This document shows positions 45,130-58,485 of a DNA stretch of 64,000 nt, piece by piece; within the stretch, counting starts at the first letter, position 1, and each line of letters opens with the position of its first letter. The DNA comes from Epiperipatus broadwayi (lineage: Eukaryota; Onychophora; Udeonychophora; Euonychophora; Peripatidae). The stretch spans positions 186,001 through 250,000 of the forward strand of contig JAQFVV010006854.1 in assembly GCA_028023455.1 (NCBI GenBank), written 5' to 3'. Position numbers and translations under genes: made by a program. The notes beneath the pieces are model-generated. The model was not told where the DNA came from. It saw nothing but the letters and a program-made list of their open reading frames with translations, and did no database searches.

Positions 45130-45900
45130 ATATGAAAATGTCAAACATTTAGATCTCGGGTTACATGACTAATTTGAAAAAAAAAAGCCAAAACAAAAAA
45201 TATTTATAACTCGGGTCATATGACTATAATATCAATTAAAAGCAACACACATAGAAATCTGGTCAAGCAAAACTTTACAAAATAGACCTGAGATCGCATA
45301 ATAAAAAAAAGCCAAAATGTGAAAGATTTAGAACTTGGGTCACGTGACTATAAAATAATATCAATTAAAAGCAATACATATAGATCTGAGATCCCATAAA
45401 AAAAAAAGCCAAAATGTAAATAATTTAGAAATCTGATCAAGCAAAACTTTACAAAATAGATCTGAGATCAGCATGATAAAAAAAATATTTTAAAAATATA
45501 AAAAGCTAACATGCATTAACACAGGTTACAAAAGAAGTTCACTTATTTTTAACATATAAAAAGCATCACATATTATTAACATATAAAAGCATAGATATTT
45601 AAAATATATAAAAAGCTAACATGCATTATTAAATCATGCAGGTTACAAAATTAACATTTAAATTTATAACTTGTAAGCATCATTTTTGTAAAAAATAAAA
45701 AGATCGATCGAAGGGATATATATATAAATTTCAAAATAAAACATTCATTTTACAATTAATTATATTTTTTCTTACCAGAACCTTGATATTGTATGTTCCC
45801 TTTGTTTGCAAAATTTCAGATTCTGTAGCTCATCTCTGCCTAGAAAAACATATAAAATGTAGAACTTGGGTCACATAACTCTAATATCAATTAAAACCAT
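45130..45900. repeat. Irregular minisatellite with CGGGTCA motif
   Basis: Three main units between 45130 and 45485 are built from AACTCGGGTCAYATGACTAT, ATATCAATTAAAAGCAA, GGTCAAGCAAAACTTTACAA, GAYCTGAGATC and an A-run plus GCCAAAATGT. A fourth partial unit is at 45860-45900. GATCTGAGATC is itself a short palindrome. Confidence 0.8.
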
Positions 45901-47984
45901 CTTGTATTTCTACCTAGAAAGCCATTAGGTTGTACATGGTGCTAATTTTTTTATCCATTAGCAGGTCAGGCCCCTGAAGGTAAATTGATTTATATGTTTT
46001 AAAGTCAACAAGGTATTTTTTTTAGATTATCATTGGCTAAAAAAGTAAAATGAAAACAACAGCATTTAAAAAAAAAGTAAAAATATATTTTCTCATTTTA
46101 AATTATAAATCAAATAATTTGTATACAACCTAGTTTACAAAAATAATATTAATTTTAGCTAATTTATTAAATATTTATTTTTCATATGAATACTGCTAAC
46201 TTCATAAACCAATGCCTTTTAGTATGTGTGGATGTACATATAAATATTATCCTGGTCACTATAATTTGATATATGTTGCATTTAAACTTAGTTATAGACG
46301 GCTTACTTGTACACAAACATATATATGCATTAAAATATAAGAAGATAAAACTCATTAAAGTCTTCATTTGCATTTCATCTATATCAGATCTACTCTTGAT
46401 TACGTAAGATGACTTTTGAAAATTAATACACCAATCTGTATATCTATTAACATTGAAATGAGATTTACTAGCAACAAAGAAAAACAAAAACATATTTTAA
46501 ATAAATGTAAAGATTTTATTTTTTTATCATTTTTTAAAAAATAATATTTATTACTTTAATTTGTATAAGGGGGGAGGGATGCCTGAGATATCACATAGCA
46601 GCCATGCCAATTCACAGCTTCCACATTGAAATGGTAAAAACTAAAAAAAAAGGTTAAAAAAGAAGTAACATAAATATTTGAATAAAAAGTATTGAATATT
46701 TCAAATGTAAAGAAGGCATTGCTGATTCTCGAGGTGCCATATTGAATTTTTAAAAGAACTGACATGAGATACCATTTTCACAATAACTTCAGTTTTACTA
46801 AAGTTAGAGCAAAAAACTTTACATTGATAGAAACTAGAAAAACTATGAAACACAAAAAGATTAAGACAAATAGTGATTACTATTCAAAAAATAAACAAAA
46901 AAGAAATTTCAATATCTGACAATTATTACTTTATTGTTTGTTCATAATTTCTAATTTGTCATTAAAGATATTAAAATTACATTTTCATTGATAATTTTTT
47001 CGTATTCCTCATAAAATTATCTTTCAAACCATATATAATACTTCTTACCTGAGATAATCCATAGTTTCAAAACGGTAGTAGTAAGATAAGAATTCTTCAT
47101 TTTTTCCTTGCATCCAAGAAGTTGAACAATTTTAAGGTGTCTGGAAGAAAAAACATTCTCTCTAATAAAAGATAAAAAAAATTTAAATTCCATCAGAATA
47201 TAAAAATAATGAAAAGTTTGGGGATATTATTACTTACCACTGTAAATACAATAAAAAAGTAAAATGTCATATAATTTGAAATTCTAAATATAACATCATG
47301 GTACACATATATGTATATTATAAAACGGGTGTATATGTATGCATCATGCAAGTTCGTCTGCTAATAGTTATGAAACTCAATAGCCTGATAAACAAGATGT
47401 ACTACAAATTTGAGTTCATAATTTTCCATTATTTTCTCAAACTATTTTGATTTTAAACTTTGGATTAACCAAACTTGTTCCTAACACCATCATACTGAAT
47501 AATCTTTGCCAATACAGAAAGCAATTTACAAATTTAGAATATGAAAAAAAAATTCATTTCAAGAGGCAGTCAAAGATTACTAAAAAGGTTCTAATACACA
47601 TATTTATAAAAAAAATGTTTACATTCTATATCTTTCAAGATATGTCTTCCAGAGAAACATACCTGTTTATATTATCTAATATAAATATGCAAAATATTAA
47701 ATATTTCATATTATTCAATCTTAATATTAATAAAAGATAAGTCACTCCAGATCTTGTTTAGCAATTGGCAAAAGTAATCAGTAATGAAGTTGTCACAAAA
47801 TTCTAATAAGGAAGGCAATCAGGCAGTCATATGCCTCTCAAATATAAAATGAAATTAATAAAAACCAAGTTAGTAAAACAACAATTAATGAAAAAAAAAT
47901 TAGTAAAAACAAAACAAGTTAAAAAAAACAAAACTAGTAAAAACTGAATAAAAAAATTATTGGATTATATACCACATTACTAGA
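45901..47984. other. AT-rich DNA, no gene seen
   Basis: Open stretches here (46182-46493, 46556-46765, 47447-47740) show no domain, signal or conserved motif and are probably chance. Confidence 0.4.
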
Positions 47985-48002
47985 GATGAATGCATTATAA
48001 AT

Positions 48003-48165
48003 GGTAGTGTACAATGACATGTACTGTGGCTGCTAGGTGACTCTGCAGCACCACCGAGAAGCCTTCAAGTGATAAATTTATATCCAAAAACAGCTAAAAT
48101 TGATGGAAAATTAAAATGCCTAAGGCAAGACATCAAAAGTAAGTAAAAACAACAAAATGATATTC
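48003..48165 (+). repeat. Left copy of a 160-bp inverted pair, SINE-like
   Basis: CTGTGGCTGCTAGGTGACTC, AGTGATAAATTTATATCC and TGCCTAAGGCAAGACATCAA recur inverted at 49487-49635. The TGGCTGCTAGGTG and CCTTCAAGTGA words could be relics of Pol III A and B boxes, so a tRNA-derived SINE is possible. Confidence 0.7.
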
Positions 48166-49079
48166 TTTACCTATCATAACATTTCACCTACTATGTTCCA
48201 TAATAGTATATTTTTCTTAGTTTAAATTTTTCCAAGTTAGTATATATTAATTAAATGCAACTTAATAAAATGATAGTACATTGCAGTTGTATATATCTGC
48301 CAGTAGATATACTTGCTTCATGTTGTTGTGTTTGAATCTAACTCCCAGCATAGAAATAATTTTATTAATAAAGCAAACCCACATATGTTAGAAATAGGCA
48401 TGTGTGTGTGTGTGCATCTTAAGTAAAGAATAAACAGTTTTATTAAAAAAAATTCCATCTAAGTTTAGAAATTAATAAAATCAGTAAAAGCAATGAAGAA
48501 AATGTGAAAATGAGTATATAATGGGAGAGTGGTTCAAACGTATTAGGAAAAGTAAAATAAGCACTGTATCCTAGAACAATATTAAGATAGTTGCATTTGT
48601 CACCCTTACAGACAAAATACATTATAATAGTAAATATGAATACAATGCACAGCAAGACAGAGTGGTGACATAAAAGTATGCAATGAAGAAATGCACTTAA
48701 AGAATATCTGATAATAGCTTTCCTTGAAACATGCTGCAGGCAAAACCTGATGTATATAAGGAGAGGGTGGCTTTGCTATGATTGATTAGATTATTTTTAC
48801 AACAATTACTAATATATAAAATATTGAAGAACTGTTAATGAAAGAACTTTCATTATATCTATGCTTAAATTAAAAATACTGATGTTGAGTGTCTGAACCA
48901 TTCCTGATTATATTTTTTAATGTTAAAATTTCCCCATTACTCAACATTTTCTTTCAAAACTGTTTTAATACATCGTAATAAAATTAAGTGGGTGTATCAA
49001 AAGATGCTACATGTCTATCTTTTGTAATTATTTTTTCAATAATTGTTTTTGAAATTTGTATTTTATTTATTTTTGAGTG
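48166..49079. other. AT-rich DNA between the inverted pair, no gene seen
   Basis: A short TG run (48402-48413) is the only structure noted. Confidence 0.4.
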
Positions 49080-49390
49080 GGGAGGAGATGTATTTTATGT
49101 ATTTCACTGATTTCTGTTTCTGTAATTTTTATTTCACTTATTTTTGAGCAATTTCAATTAATTGCTTGGGATGTTTTATTTTATGTATTTTACCAATTTC
49201 CATGCATATACTTTTTTGTTCATATTTTACTTATTTTTTAATTTTCATTTTACTTATTTGTGAGTCATTTCAATTAATTGCTTGGGAGTGTTTTATTTTA
49301 TGTATTTTATCGATTTCCATGTGTGTACTTTTTTAATTTGTATTTTACTTATTTTTTAATTTTTATTTTACTTATATTTGAGCCATTACA
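49080..49390. repeat. Tandem repeat, 116-bp period
   Basis: ATTTCAATTAATTGCTTGGG, TTTTATTTTATGTATTTTA and TTTCCATG recur at about 49150 and 49267 (two main copies). Related T-rich fragments lie on both sides. Confidence 0.8.
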
Positions 49391-49486
49391 ACATTTTGTG
49401 TGTGTGTACTTTTTTAAAATTTACATATTATTTCACTTGATTTTTTTACTTACTTTTGATGACTTGCCTTAGGCTAATTTTTTTAC

Positions 49487-49635
49487 TTGTTTTTACTTAC
49501 ATTTGATGTCTTGCCTTAGGCATTTCAATTTTAATTTTGCATCAATTTCAGTGATTTTTGGATATAAATTTATCACTTGCAGGCTTCTTGGTGGTACTAC
49601 AGCATCACCTAGTAGCCACAGTATGCATCACAGAA
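49487..49635 (-). repeat. Right copy of the inverted pair
   Basis: Reverse complement of 48003-48165 at roughly 80-85% by eye. The TTACTTACTTTTGATGACTTG word is also repeated just upstream at 49445-49475, suggesting local duplication of the 3' end. Confidence 0.7.
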
Positions 49636-51925
49636 CACTACTATATATTCTGTATTCTGAATAAGTAAATATTTTTATTATTTATTCCATGCTTATTTAT
49701 TGCTTAATTTTAATCAAGCCATATTTAAAATTAGTTATTATTTATCATTTTTCACATCTGTTAGCTATATTTTATTTTAGCATCTTCATTTTAGGAATGT
49801 TTATTTATACAAGTATGTTTACAGATAGAACCATGCCTCTCTCTTATCATTATGCTAGCTTATTTTTAAAAGATGGTAGCATTACTTTTTCTTATACTGT
49901 CTTGTTGGTATATATTTTTAAGAGATAATAGCATTAGTTTCTCTCTTATATTTATTGTTTTGCTAGAATATATTTTTAGAGATAGTTTAGGCTCTTTATT
50001 TAATGCAATTTCTATTCAACATTTTGTCCCTGATATGCATTATCATTATTTTTCTGATTAGTGACAAAGTAGTAGGTCATTTTCTTATTATTCCTCAAAA
50101 CTAAGTGCATTTTATGAACTATGCCATCATACTTTTCCTTTGCTTTATTCAGTTATTTGTAGATGGATTTGTTTTGTTAATGATATTGTAAAGCATGTGT
50201 AATATTTTACCATATCTGACATTTTAATGGTTTTTATCAAGATATTGAGGATTTTCACCCATGCCTCTGTAACATTCTTGGCTAGCTTAGATGTAAATAA
50301 TTCATTATAGATATGTAAGTCCTATATTTGAGCTTTGCTAACAATGAGGACAAAATATGATAAATAATTAATTTAAATATTTTAAAGTTTATTTAGGCAT
50401 AAATAGACAATATACATTGGTATTATCAGTTCTTAATTGCTGGATTTTTAAATGAATATTATTATTGAGTATGTTAAATATTCATAAAAGGGGACACTGC
50501 TTATATGAAGTTTATTACTATTATATGAAGGTATTGAGAAGTGAAAACTTTTTGATAATTAAACAATATAATGTTAATTTTAATCTGCTGGATTATTTTT
50601 GCTTAATCAAATTGAATTTATTTTTATATATAAAACATGATGTAAATTTTAATCCTTCTGTGAAAAATTTTGAGGAAGTAACATTTGTAAAAGCCTTTGG
50701 CTAAGTGAACTCAGAATATATTTAGTATTTGTAATTTTGTATTTGTTTTTTATAAATAAATATTTATCTTTGTTATTTAAAAAATTTCTCATAATCATTT
50801 GTTTACATCATTTGATTTATCAATCAGCAATCATTTGATATATTAATCAGAAATCTAAACAATCATATAATATTATTAAATTATTTTAAGTGTCTATTTG
50901 CTAAACATGAACATTTGAACTAATGAGAAACACTTTATTAAAATATATTTGAATATTATAATTACACCTAAAATATATATTTGCTTAATAAAAAGCTATA
51001 ATGAGATTTATCATTCAGCATCACATTGGTTATTTATTACAAAACTATTTTCCATATTAAATCATATTTATTATTTCATGATATAAAGTTAAATTATAGA
51101 ACAATTCAAATTTAAAAGATGTTTAAGGAGTTTTATTCTAGAGTATTTAGAAAGACTATAAAATCTCTTAACCATTTTTAATAAATGAATGTCATCCTAG
51201 ATTATTATTTAACTTATTCCAAATTAAGATATGTTTTATTTTATTTAAATTAATAATATTATTGTTGTTATTATCACAATGACAATAAGACATTAATGCA
51301 GGAGTAGATGTATGTCTTACTTTGTTTGCTAGGATATCATTCAATGTAGAATAAATCTGAAAAGTAAAACGAATTTATTTTATGATTACACTGAGATAGC
51401 CTGATTTGTTTTGTGAACCATATTACTTAAATTTAGGTCATTAGTGAAGAAAATACAATCAAAAGATGAATCTAATGTGGCAAAGATGAAAAAAAACATT
51501 TTTTAATGTTATAAAACAGAATATGATTTTATCTGATCATGGCAATGAGATAATTAAAAGATGGATAATAAGAATTGTAGTTGTATATGTCTAAAAGAGA
51601 AAGATTTAATTATAACCTCAATGGCATATGATTGCAATATTAAGAGTTTATTATTTATGGTAGAACAAGTTGAGAGTTCTTTTAAATTATTGATAATATT
51701 GCTTTGTATTTTAATTATATTTTATTGTAATCACTTATCCCTATATATCTTCTTATTGTAACTTAGGGCATTTAGTGTATAAACCCATTGAGCTTAGCTA
51801 TTACATGATATTTTAACCTGTATATTGTCTTTTCATTTTGCTTTATTTCATTCAGTTATAATTTGGTGTTGGCAATTGGTCAGCTGGAACGACTGATAGA
51901 TTGTGGATCTTTTCTTTTTTGGGTT

Positions 51926-51928
<3 letters not shown>
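49636..51928. other. AT-rich DNA, no gene seen
   Basis: A weak local repeat (AGATGGTAGCATTACTTTTTC then AGATAATAGCATTAGTTTCTC, near 49871 and 49922). No gene supported. Confidence 0.4.

Positions 51929-52003
<75 letters not shown>
51929..52003. repeat. (AT)n microsatellite, about 75 bp
   Basis: Pure AT dinucleotide run. Confidence 0.97.
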
Positions 52004-52007
<4 letters not shown>

Positions 52008-52924
52008 AGATGTTTCTGCTTTAAGTTAAAATATATACTTATGTATATATCATATTTAGTACATGTACATAATAATATATGTGTATATAAGTGATTAAAA
52101 ATTAAAAGTATTTTTTTAAGTAAAAAGTGTTTAACATTTTTAGGTTAAATTGGAAAATTGTTATTATTTTAAAAAAAGATGCTTATTAAAACTGACGAGT
52201 TCTGATTCAGCATGAAATACATATATTGAAGATCATTCATCTTTTTTGCATATATGTGAAATGTGTATCAGTTGTATAAGATGAAATGTACAATTAAATG
52301 GAGTTAAAAAGTCTGGGTTTAAATCACCTCTACTTACCAAAACTATATTGTAAATGAATTTCACTTAATATATATAATTTTTTTTGAAATCAACTGAAAG
52401 TGATAAATCTTTATAGTGCCTTCTCATGATTTAAGAAATAAACAAACAAACAAATCAATTTTCAACTTCAATAAAAACATTTAATAAGAAATAACAATGC
52501 ATTAAATATAGAACTTTGAGGAGCTCCATACAATTTATTTTACTAATTACTCAATATCTTTGATACTTTAAATAATTTTCCTCTAATTTGACCATTTTCT
52601 AAACTATGAATTAATTGTTTATCTAAAAAAAAATTATATTTTCATATTTTTTGTCATACTGCACAATTAATTTTATCACAAAATTCCCAATAATATATTA
52701 ATGTTTACCTTTAATGAATTGCCATTAGTTTTTATTAAAAAGTTATTTTTATTTAAAAATTTTAAAATTATTCTGTGCAAATATTTTTTTTATTAGTTAG
52801 CTCTAGTTGTCAAAATTTATTTTATACCAGACTTAAAAACTGATATTACTATAGAAGTTTTTAATAATGTTGGAAATTTACTATTATCTATTATTTGATT
52901 TAAAAAATATGAGTATTATTTTTA

Positions 52925-52926
<2 letters not shown>
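52004..52926. other. AT-rich DNA, no gene seen
   Basis: No supported feature. Confidence 0.4.
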
Positions 52927-52963
<37 letters not shown>

Positions 52964-52964
52964 G
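52927..52964. repeat. (CA)n(TA)n compound microsatellite
   Basis: CACACACACACACACACACA followed by TATATATATATA. Confidence 0.95.
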
Positions 52965-53064
52965 TGTTAGACAGTTTTGGTGTTATATATATATTATTTA
53001 CTATGTGAATTACTAAACAGTTAAAAATAATATATATAAAAACACTTTATAATTAACACTTTTA

Positions 53065-53197
53065 TATGTTATGCATTAAAAAGCCAAAATAATTGTTTTC
53101 TTTGACCACAGTTGGGGTTTTTGTATTTAACTGAAAATAAAAACTCCATTCTGATGGAAGAAAACAATTATTATTAGCTTTTTAGTGCACAGTAAAT
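53065..53197. repeat. Fold-back hairpin, about 130 bp
   Basis: The outer arm TGCATTAAAAAGCCAAAATA then ATTGTTTTCTT pairs with AAGAAAACAATTATTATTAG and CTTTTTAGTGCA. The inner part CCACAGTTGGGGTTTTTGTA pairs imperfectly with AAAAACTCCATTCTGATGG. It has the form of a hairpin MITE; target repeats were not clear. Confidence 0.7.
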
Positions 53198-53720
53198 AAA
53201 AACATTTACTATAAAATTATATATATATATATTATAAGGATTAGACAGCTCAATCATCAAATAAGTTATAATATAGTGAAGCTATATGTATATATATGGG
53301 TGTGTGTGTATGTGCTTCATCATTCATTGTTTATTTAACCACATACCTTAAAGCCAATCAGAGTGAATGGATATTAAAATAAATGATTAATAATATATGT
53401 CTGTATATAATATTAAAATAAATCACAAATTATAAAGGAAATTTAAATATAAAATAAATTATTGCATCAGGAAAAATAAAGAAAATATTGCATCAGCACA
53501 TAAAGAAATTAGCTAATGCACAAAATAGATAAATTTAGTGTAAGATCGATTAAGAAAAATTATGTAATATAAAACAGTTTGTTTAACAGTAGTGTAAAAT
53601 CATATGATGCTTTTAAGATCTTCTAAACAAATTGAAAGCACTGGTGGACGACAATTAATGAACTAATGTGAAAAAAAGAGTTAAAAGGTGTAAATATTAA
53701 AATTCTTCTTTGTTAAAGAT
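53198..53720. other. AT-rich DNA, no gene seen
   Basis: TA and TG runs at 53220 and 53290. No gene. Confidence 0.4.
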
Positions 53721-53739
53721 CAACCATCATCTTCTTGTT

Positions 53740-54000
53740 CTAAAGTCTGGGAATATCTGTACAAGTCTTGCTTGAGTAGAAAGATTGTCTCCACCCTCCC
53801 ATGTCCATCCTCAGCAGGAGTCCTAGAAGTAAAGCAGAGCAGAAGACCGAAGAATCATGCCTGATAACTGCCTACATTTACTCCCAGGAGAAAAGACCTA
53901 TCTGAATGAAAACACTAGCACAGATGGCTGTGATGAAGATTGGAACAGCTGTCAAGAAATCTTGACTGCATCATAAAGCCTGTAAATGGACTCTTAATTT
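53740..54000 (+). other. GC-richer island with a 39-codon frame
   Basis: 53750-53990 is far richer in GC than its flanks. A short frame, ATG 53857 to TAA 53976, reads MPDNCLHLLPGEKTYLNENT and ends WNSCQEILTAS. LLPGEKTYL followed by an acidic Cys/Asp stretch recalls the C-terminal part of Helitron-type helicases, but that rests on a few residues only. It could equally be an exon or an LTR leader. No other part of a Helitron was found. Confidence 0.3.
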
Positions 54001-56050
54001 TCCATCCATATAAAGCTTAATCCGTATATATACATGCATCTTAGATACTGGTAACTTTTATTTTTATCATTTATTATTATTATTATCGCTCTGCTTAACT
54101 AATTGTACTTACATATATATAAGAAGAGTAAGTTGTGTATTCTAGCGATCAACTAATTCTGTTTATATATATATATAATGATATCATTAGTATACATATA
54201 AACTCAACAAGATTATTATTATTTATTTTCTTGTTAATATAAAATATAGATGTAAGGGAGGATCTTGAGGATATTTTAAATAAGTTAAAACTTTTATTTT
54301 ATTTTTCAACCCAGGCGGACATCATTTCTCAATAATTTGTCAGTTATTTTGATCTTTCCAAAGAATTCCCTCCACTCTGCAGTTATTGTTTTTTTTATTA
54401 AATTGTTTAAAGGTGAAAGAAAAGAAGACATTGATTGCCATTTAATTTAATTAAACTCTATATTCATTTTTGTAATTAGACTAAGAAAGACATTCATATT
54501 ATGTATATTGAAACTGTAAGATTTGAATCCAAATCTTAGTTTCACCTCAGTTCTGTCATCATTCTACCTCTCACTCATTATTATAAGTTCACATGGATTC
54601 TGACCTTGAATATTGGATTTGGTGCATAATAATATGCAATATATGTACAATTATTTCAAACATCATATATGCGCACACACTCCAATATAGTTTATATATT
54701 AAAAATAATGTACTGCAGAGTATTATTAAATTGCTGTGCATGATTCTGTGTAAAATTAAATAATCATATTAATCTTATTGTGATCATTAAGTAATATTTT
54801 AATTTATAAAAAAAACTAATAACTATATTTTAAATGTAAACATATTTGTTATTATTTAGGTCAAATTCAGGTAGTACTTAAATTATGAAATCTAAAAATA
54901 AATCTTTTAATTAAAGTAAAGATGTTTAAAAAGATAAAAATTCCCCTGCTAATTAGAGTGCAAATCATAGCGGGAGGGGGAAAAGATGACAGAGCTTAGA
55001 AGTATTTTTAAACTTACAATTATATAAAGAAGGGTTTGGCAAAAGCTTTTCTAAATTACATCATATAAAAAGGTAAATTTTAAGAAGTGGTCAGATTGAA
55101 ATTTCAACCTGTACCATTAATGCATCCATGATCTAAAGGGATATATAGCACAGACCAGAGAGACTGCTTGGATGGATGGTGCAGTTGTTCGATAGATCCA
55201 AAAGATAAAGAAAAAAAGAATAAAAGCAACATATTGATTGCTTATAGGCATATAATAATTCTTGTGATGAATATGAGTGGTGATTCGTAACTATTAAAAT
55301 TCAAAATATGCTATTGCTGTTGCTTGTTTCTTATCCCGATCCAAATTTAAATCTAACAATGTGCAAGGAGTAAGCAACTGCTGCACTTCTTCAGTCTGTG
55401 GCTATACATACAGAGCTTCCCATAATATGAGACAAACCTAAACTAATATTGCTGCCTACATATAAATATTTTCCTAAATGTGACTGCTGTTAAACCAGGA
55501 ATCTTGGACTCTCCAATCAAGTGTGCACACTTTGATCAATCAAACGTAAAATGATACCTAAGATTAAAGACTATCTTTGAACTCTAACGTTAATTATATA
55601 TTTTCTAATGTACCTTTTAAATTTCATCTTTCAAATTCCAAATGTAATGCAACTCTAACTAAACTTTAATGTAGATCTGTAATTATCTGTAAATAATCTT
55701 ATATTTTAATTAATCTTGTAAAACAATCTATTTTTTATTCTTCTACTTGGGTATCTAAAATTTATTAGTATTAGTTAAATATTATATTTCATGCCCACGT
55801 GATTTTCGAGCTGATGTTTTTTTCCCATTAATTCGCAGAAGAGTTGCTCCTCTTTTGTACGACTTTAAATTTAAATAAAAACCCGTATCTTTTAAATAAA
55901 CACTCAGCTCAGGAATTATAATATCAATTCAACATGTATTATGATAGCGAGATCCTATAGTTTATTGGCCACTTGGCGATCATTTTATTTTTAATAATAT
56001 TATAAGTTATTTCGTTAAGTCTTAAATCTAAAGTAGTATTGTTATATAAA
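54001..56050. other. AT-rich DNA, no gene seen
   Basis: A slightly GC-richer patch at 55320-55560 has stops in all frames. Nothing is assigned. Confidence 0.4.
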
Positions 56051-56059
56051 AGAGGAAGG

Positions 56060-56700
56060 GGGGGGGTTAACAGTTTATCATTTACTTACTGAATGTGGGG
56101 ATTGGAAATAAATTGAATATTTTAAACAAAAGCATAGAATAGATAAATGTATTTGCATTGTATGTGTGAACTGCGTTGGTTTATCGATGCCTTAAAACGT
56201 AAAAACCGCAGAAACCAAAGAGAGATTCCTTAATGTTTTAGTTTTTATAATCAAAAGGGCATAAAGAAATGACACCAAATGGTAACTAACCTTGTCACAT
56301 GGTCAGGGATGGAAAGGCTACAACCTCATGCTGATGCTGCACTCGTGACAACTCCTAAAGGGCACTGACCCGATGTTTGGCCGTCCCTCTCATCACTAAG
56401 TTTCTCAGTGGTCATCTTCTTATAAAAGCTGAATCTCTTCATAGCTTGGCAGCATCCAAACTATCGCAGGTCACTTTAATGATTAGTATAAGTATCTATG
56501 CTTGGTCTATTTCCACTCCTCCACATCTACTACTCTATTAATAAATTGTTAGTGTTTATAAATGATCAAAGAAATAGTGATTGCTAAGTTGGCAAGTGCA
56601 CTCCTCATTAGGACTCCATATTGTAATCTCACGACACACACAACTTAAATGTGAGGCATAAGATGAGATCGAATGATACCCAGGTAGAATTAAATTATGT
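56060..56700 (+). promoter_or_regulatory. Promoter-like or solo-LTR-like block
   Basis: A purine/G tract (GAGGAAGGGGGGGGG, 56054-56068) precedes GTTAACAG. A TATA box, TTCTTATAAAAGCTG, lies at 56418-56432, followed by a GC-richer leader to about 56510 and AATAAA near 56541. The sequence 56290-56400 is also GC-rich. The arrangement copies that of the recognised LTRs (33985 and 62060), but no partner LTR or target repeat was found. Confidence 0.4.
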
Positions 56701-58384
56701 ATCAATTAATTAATTGTTTAATAAATAATTTGCATATATCTTTTTCTGTGTTGTGTGTCTGCTTGATTTTATAGAAATAATATAATGTCTCATTTCATTA
56801 TCAACTCTTATTAAGTATATAGCAGTGGCCCTTAACCTTAATCATAATTTAGTTATAGTTTCTTGATCTCCCTGATCACCGGGTCTAGAAAGATATTGCT
56901 ATTGTTATGGTAGACATGTTGTCATGTGGGTTTTTTTGTGAATGAAATGACTATGTTTGAATACAGTATCACAGGCCCTGAACCCACCTGTTGTACTGCT
57001 CTTCAAACATGGTGGTGGAATTTTGAAACATGTTAACAAGGCATACAAATTCTTACCGTTACAATATACATGTTTATATAATTTGTTAATATATATATAT
57101 TTTAGAAAGTACTTCGCAATTATTATATATATGTAAACTTAATCAAGCTAAATGTTTTTTTTTTAAATAAATACTCACAATTATTGTATTTATGTATACT
57201 TAATAAAATTAAATGCTTGTTAAATAAAGATGTATTGGAAGATGCAGTATATATATATATATGTATATATATACGTGTGTGTCTAATATTTAGTAATTGT
57301 AATAGAGTGGTGCAGTGCGATTTTTTTTATATAATCATCTATTCAATATTTATCAAATCTATGTTCGTAAATTAGTTAAATAACAATAATTATTAATTAA
57401 TAAGGCTAAGAATAAACGCTGCATATAAGTTTATTTGATGACTTTGAAGAGAGGGGAAGTTTTATTATCATATAACGGATTTTCAGATATAGTAGTATAC
57501 GGTCTCTTATATATATTAATGTTAATAAGGCTTTAATCTTTAAGATTTTTTGACCGCATTTCTTGTACTGTGTTATTTGTTGATTATATCATGTCTCTAC
57601 AATTTTTTATATTGTGTTTGTCAAATTACATCATCCAACCATCTCATGAACACTGGATACATCAGTTGCCTGGGATAATGAATCCTGTTAAAGGGGTAGT
57701 GAGAAGAAAATGGACATTAGCTTTCTCAAAACACTTCATTTCTGAACCCAGATCATGCTTAGGTGAATGGGTTCCTTTCTTTAATAATTAATTAGAGGCT
57801 AAGCAGCTATCAACTAATTAAATTGGCATTATAATAAAGATTTTACTATGTTAAAGACACACATTTAAATATATAACATAATCACTGAATACCATACTGA
57901 ATCTCACTCTTTTGTTTTATAATTGCCTGTTGATATATGATCTGTGTGTTGCTATACCAATCTATTTTAAAGATTTGTTGGGATTATGTATATGTGACTA
58001 TATTCAATTCAGTTTCCGGTTCATTTAACTAATTAAAACAGGTTAACTTCACCATATATTCACACCATAGATCTATTTCCGCTCTTCCTCTCTACCTAGT
58101 CAAATTAAAGCATACCAAATGTTTTGTTTTATTTTATTTAAAAATCTAAGTATAATTGAATCTTATGTACATACACAGGTACTTTCTTGTTATTTGTAAA
58201 TAATTCCATTAAATGCAACATAAACAACCTTATGCTAACAATAAATTATAATTTATAATAGTAACCAAGATGTAGATATTTATTATTATATATGTGTGAA
58301 CCTGACCATCATATGCTAGGATTCCTAAGAGCATTTTGTCTCTACCTTACCACTGGGCTGCATTAGAAAAATTAATTCTTGTGA
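56701..58384. other. AT-rich DNA, no gene seen
   Basis: The frame at 57570-57791 (73 codons) has somewhat coding-like composition at 57640-57780 but no family I recognise. TA repeats lie at 57250. Confidence 0.35.
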
Positions 58385-58485
58385 GGTTAAGAGAGTGAAT
58401 CACTTAGTTAGGATCTAGGTGAGACTCGAATCCCCTTTACCTATGTCTCTGGATCAGGTTAAAGCAATACTTCTAAACTTTTTTT
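58385..58485 (-). repeat. tRNA-like SINE head, minus strand
   Basis: The minus strand GGGGATTCGAGTCTCACC (58419-58436) is a strong B box with a pairable T stem. CTTTAACCTGATCCAGAGAC lies upstream in place of the anticodon arm. The A box is degraded, and a T-run (58480-58490) is adjacent. Confidence 0.5.

Noticed and set aside
45130-45485. CRISPR-like array
   Set aside because: Units are long, diverged and unequal, with no constant short repeat and unique spacers, in a eukaryotic context.
54960-54980. GGGAGGGGG run as a polypurine tract or quadruplex
   Set aside because: No LTR start follows and there are too few G-runs for a convincing quadruplex.
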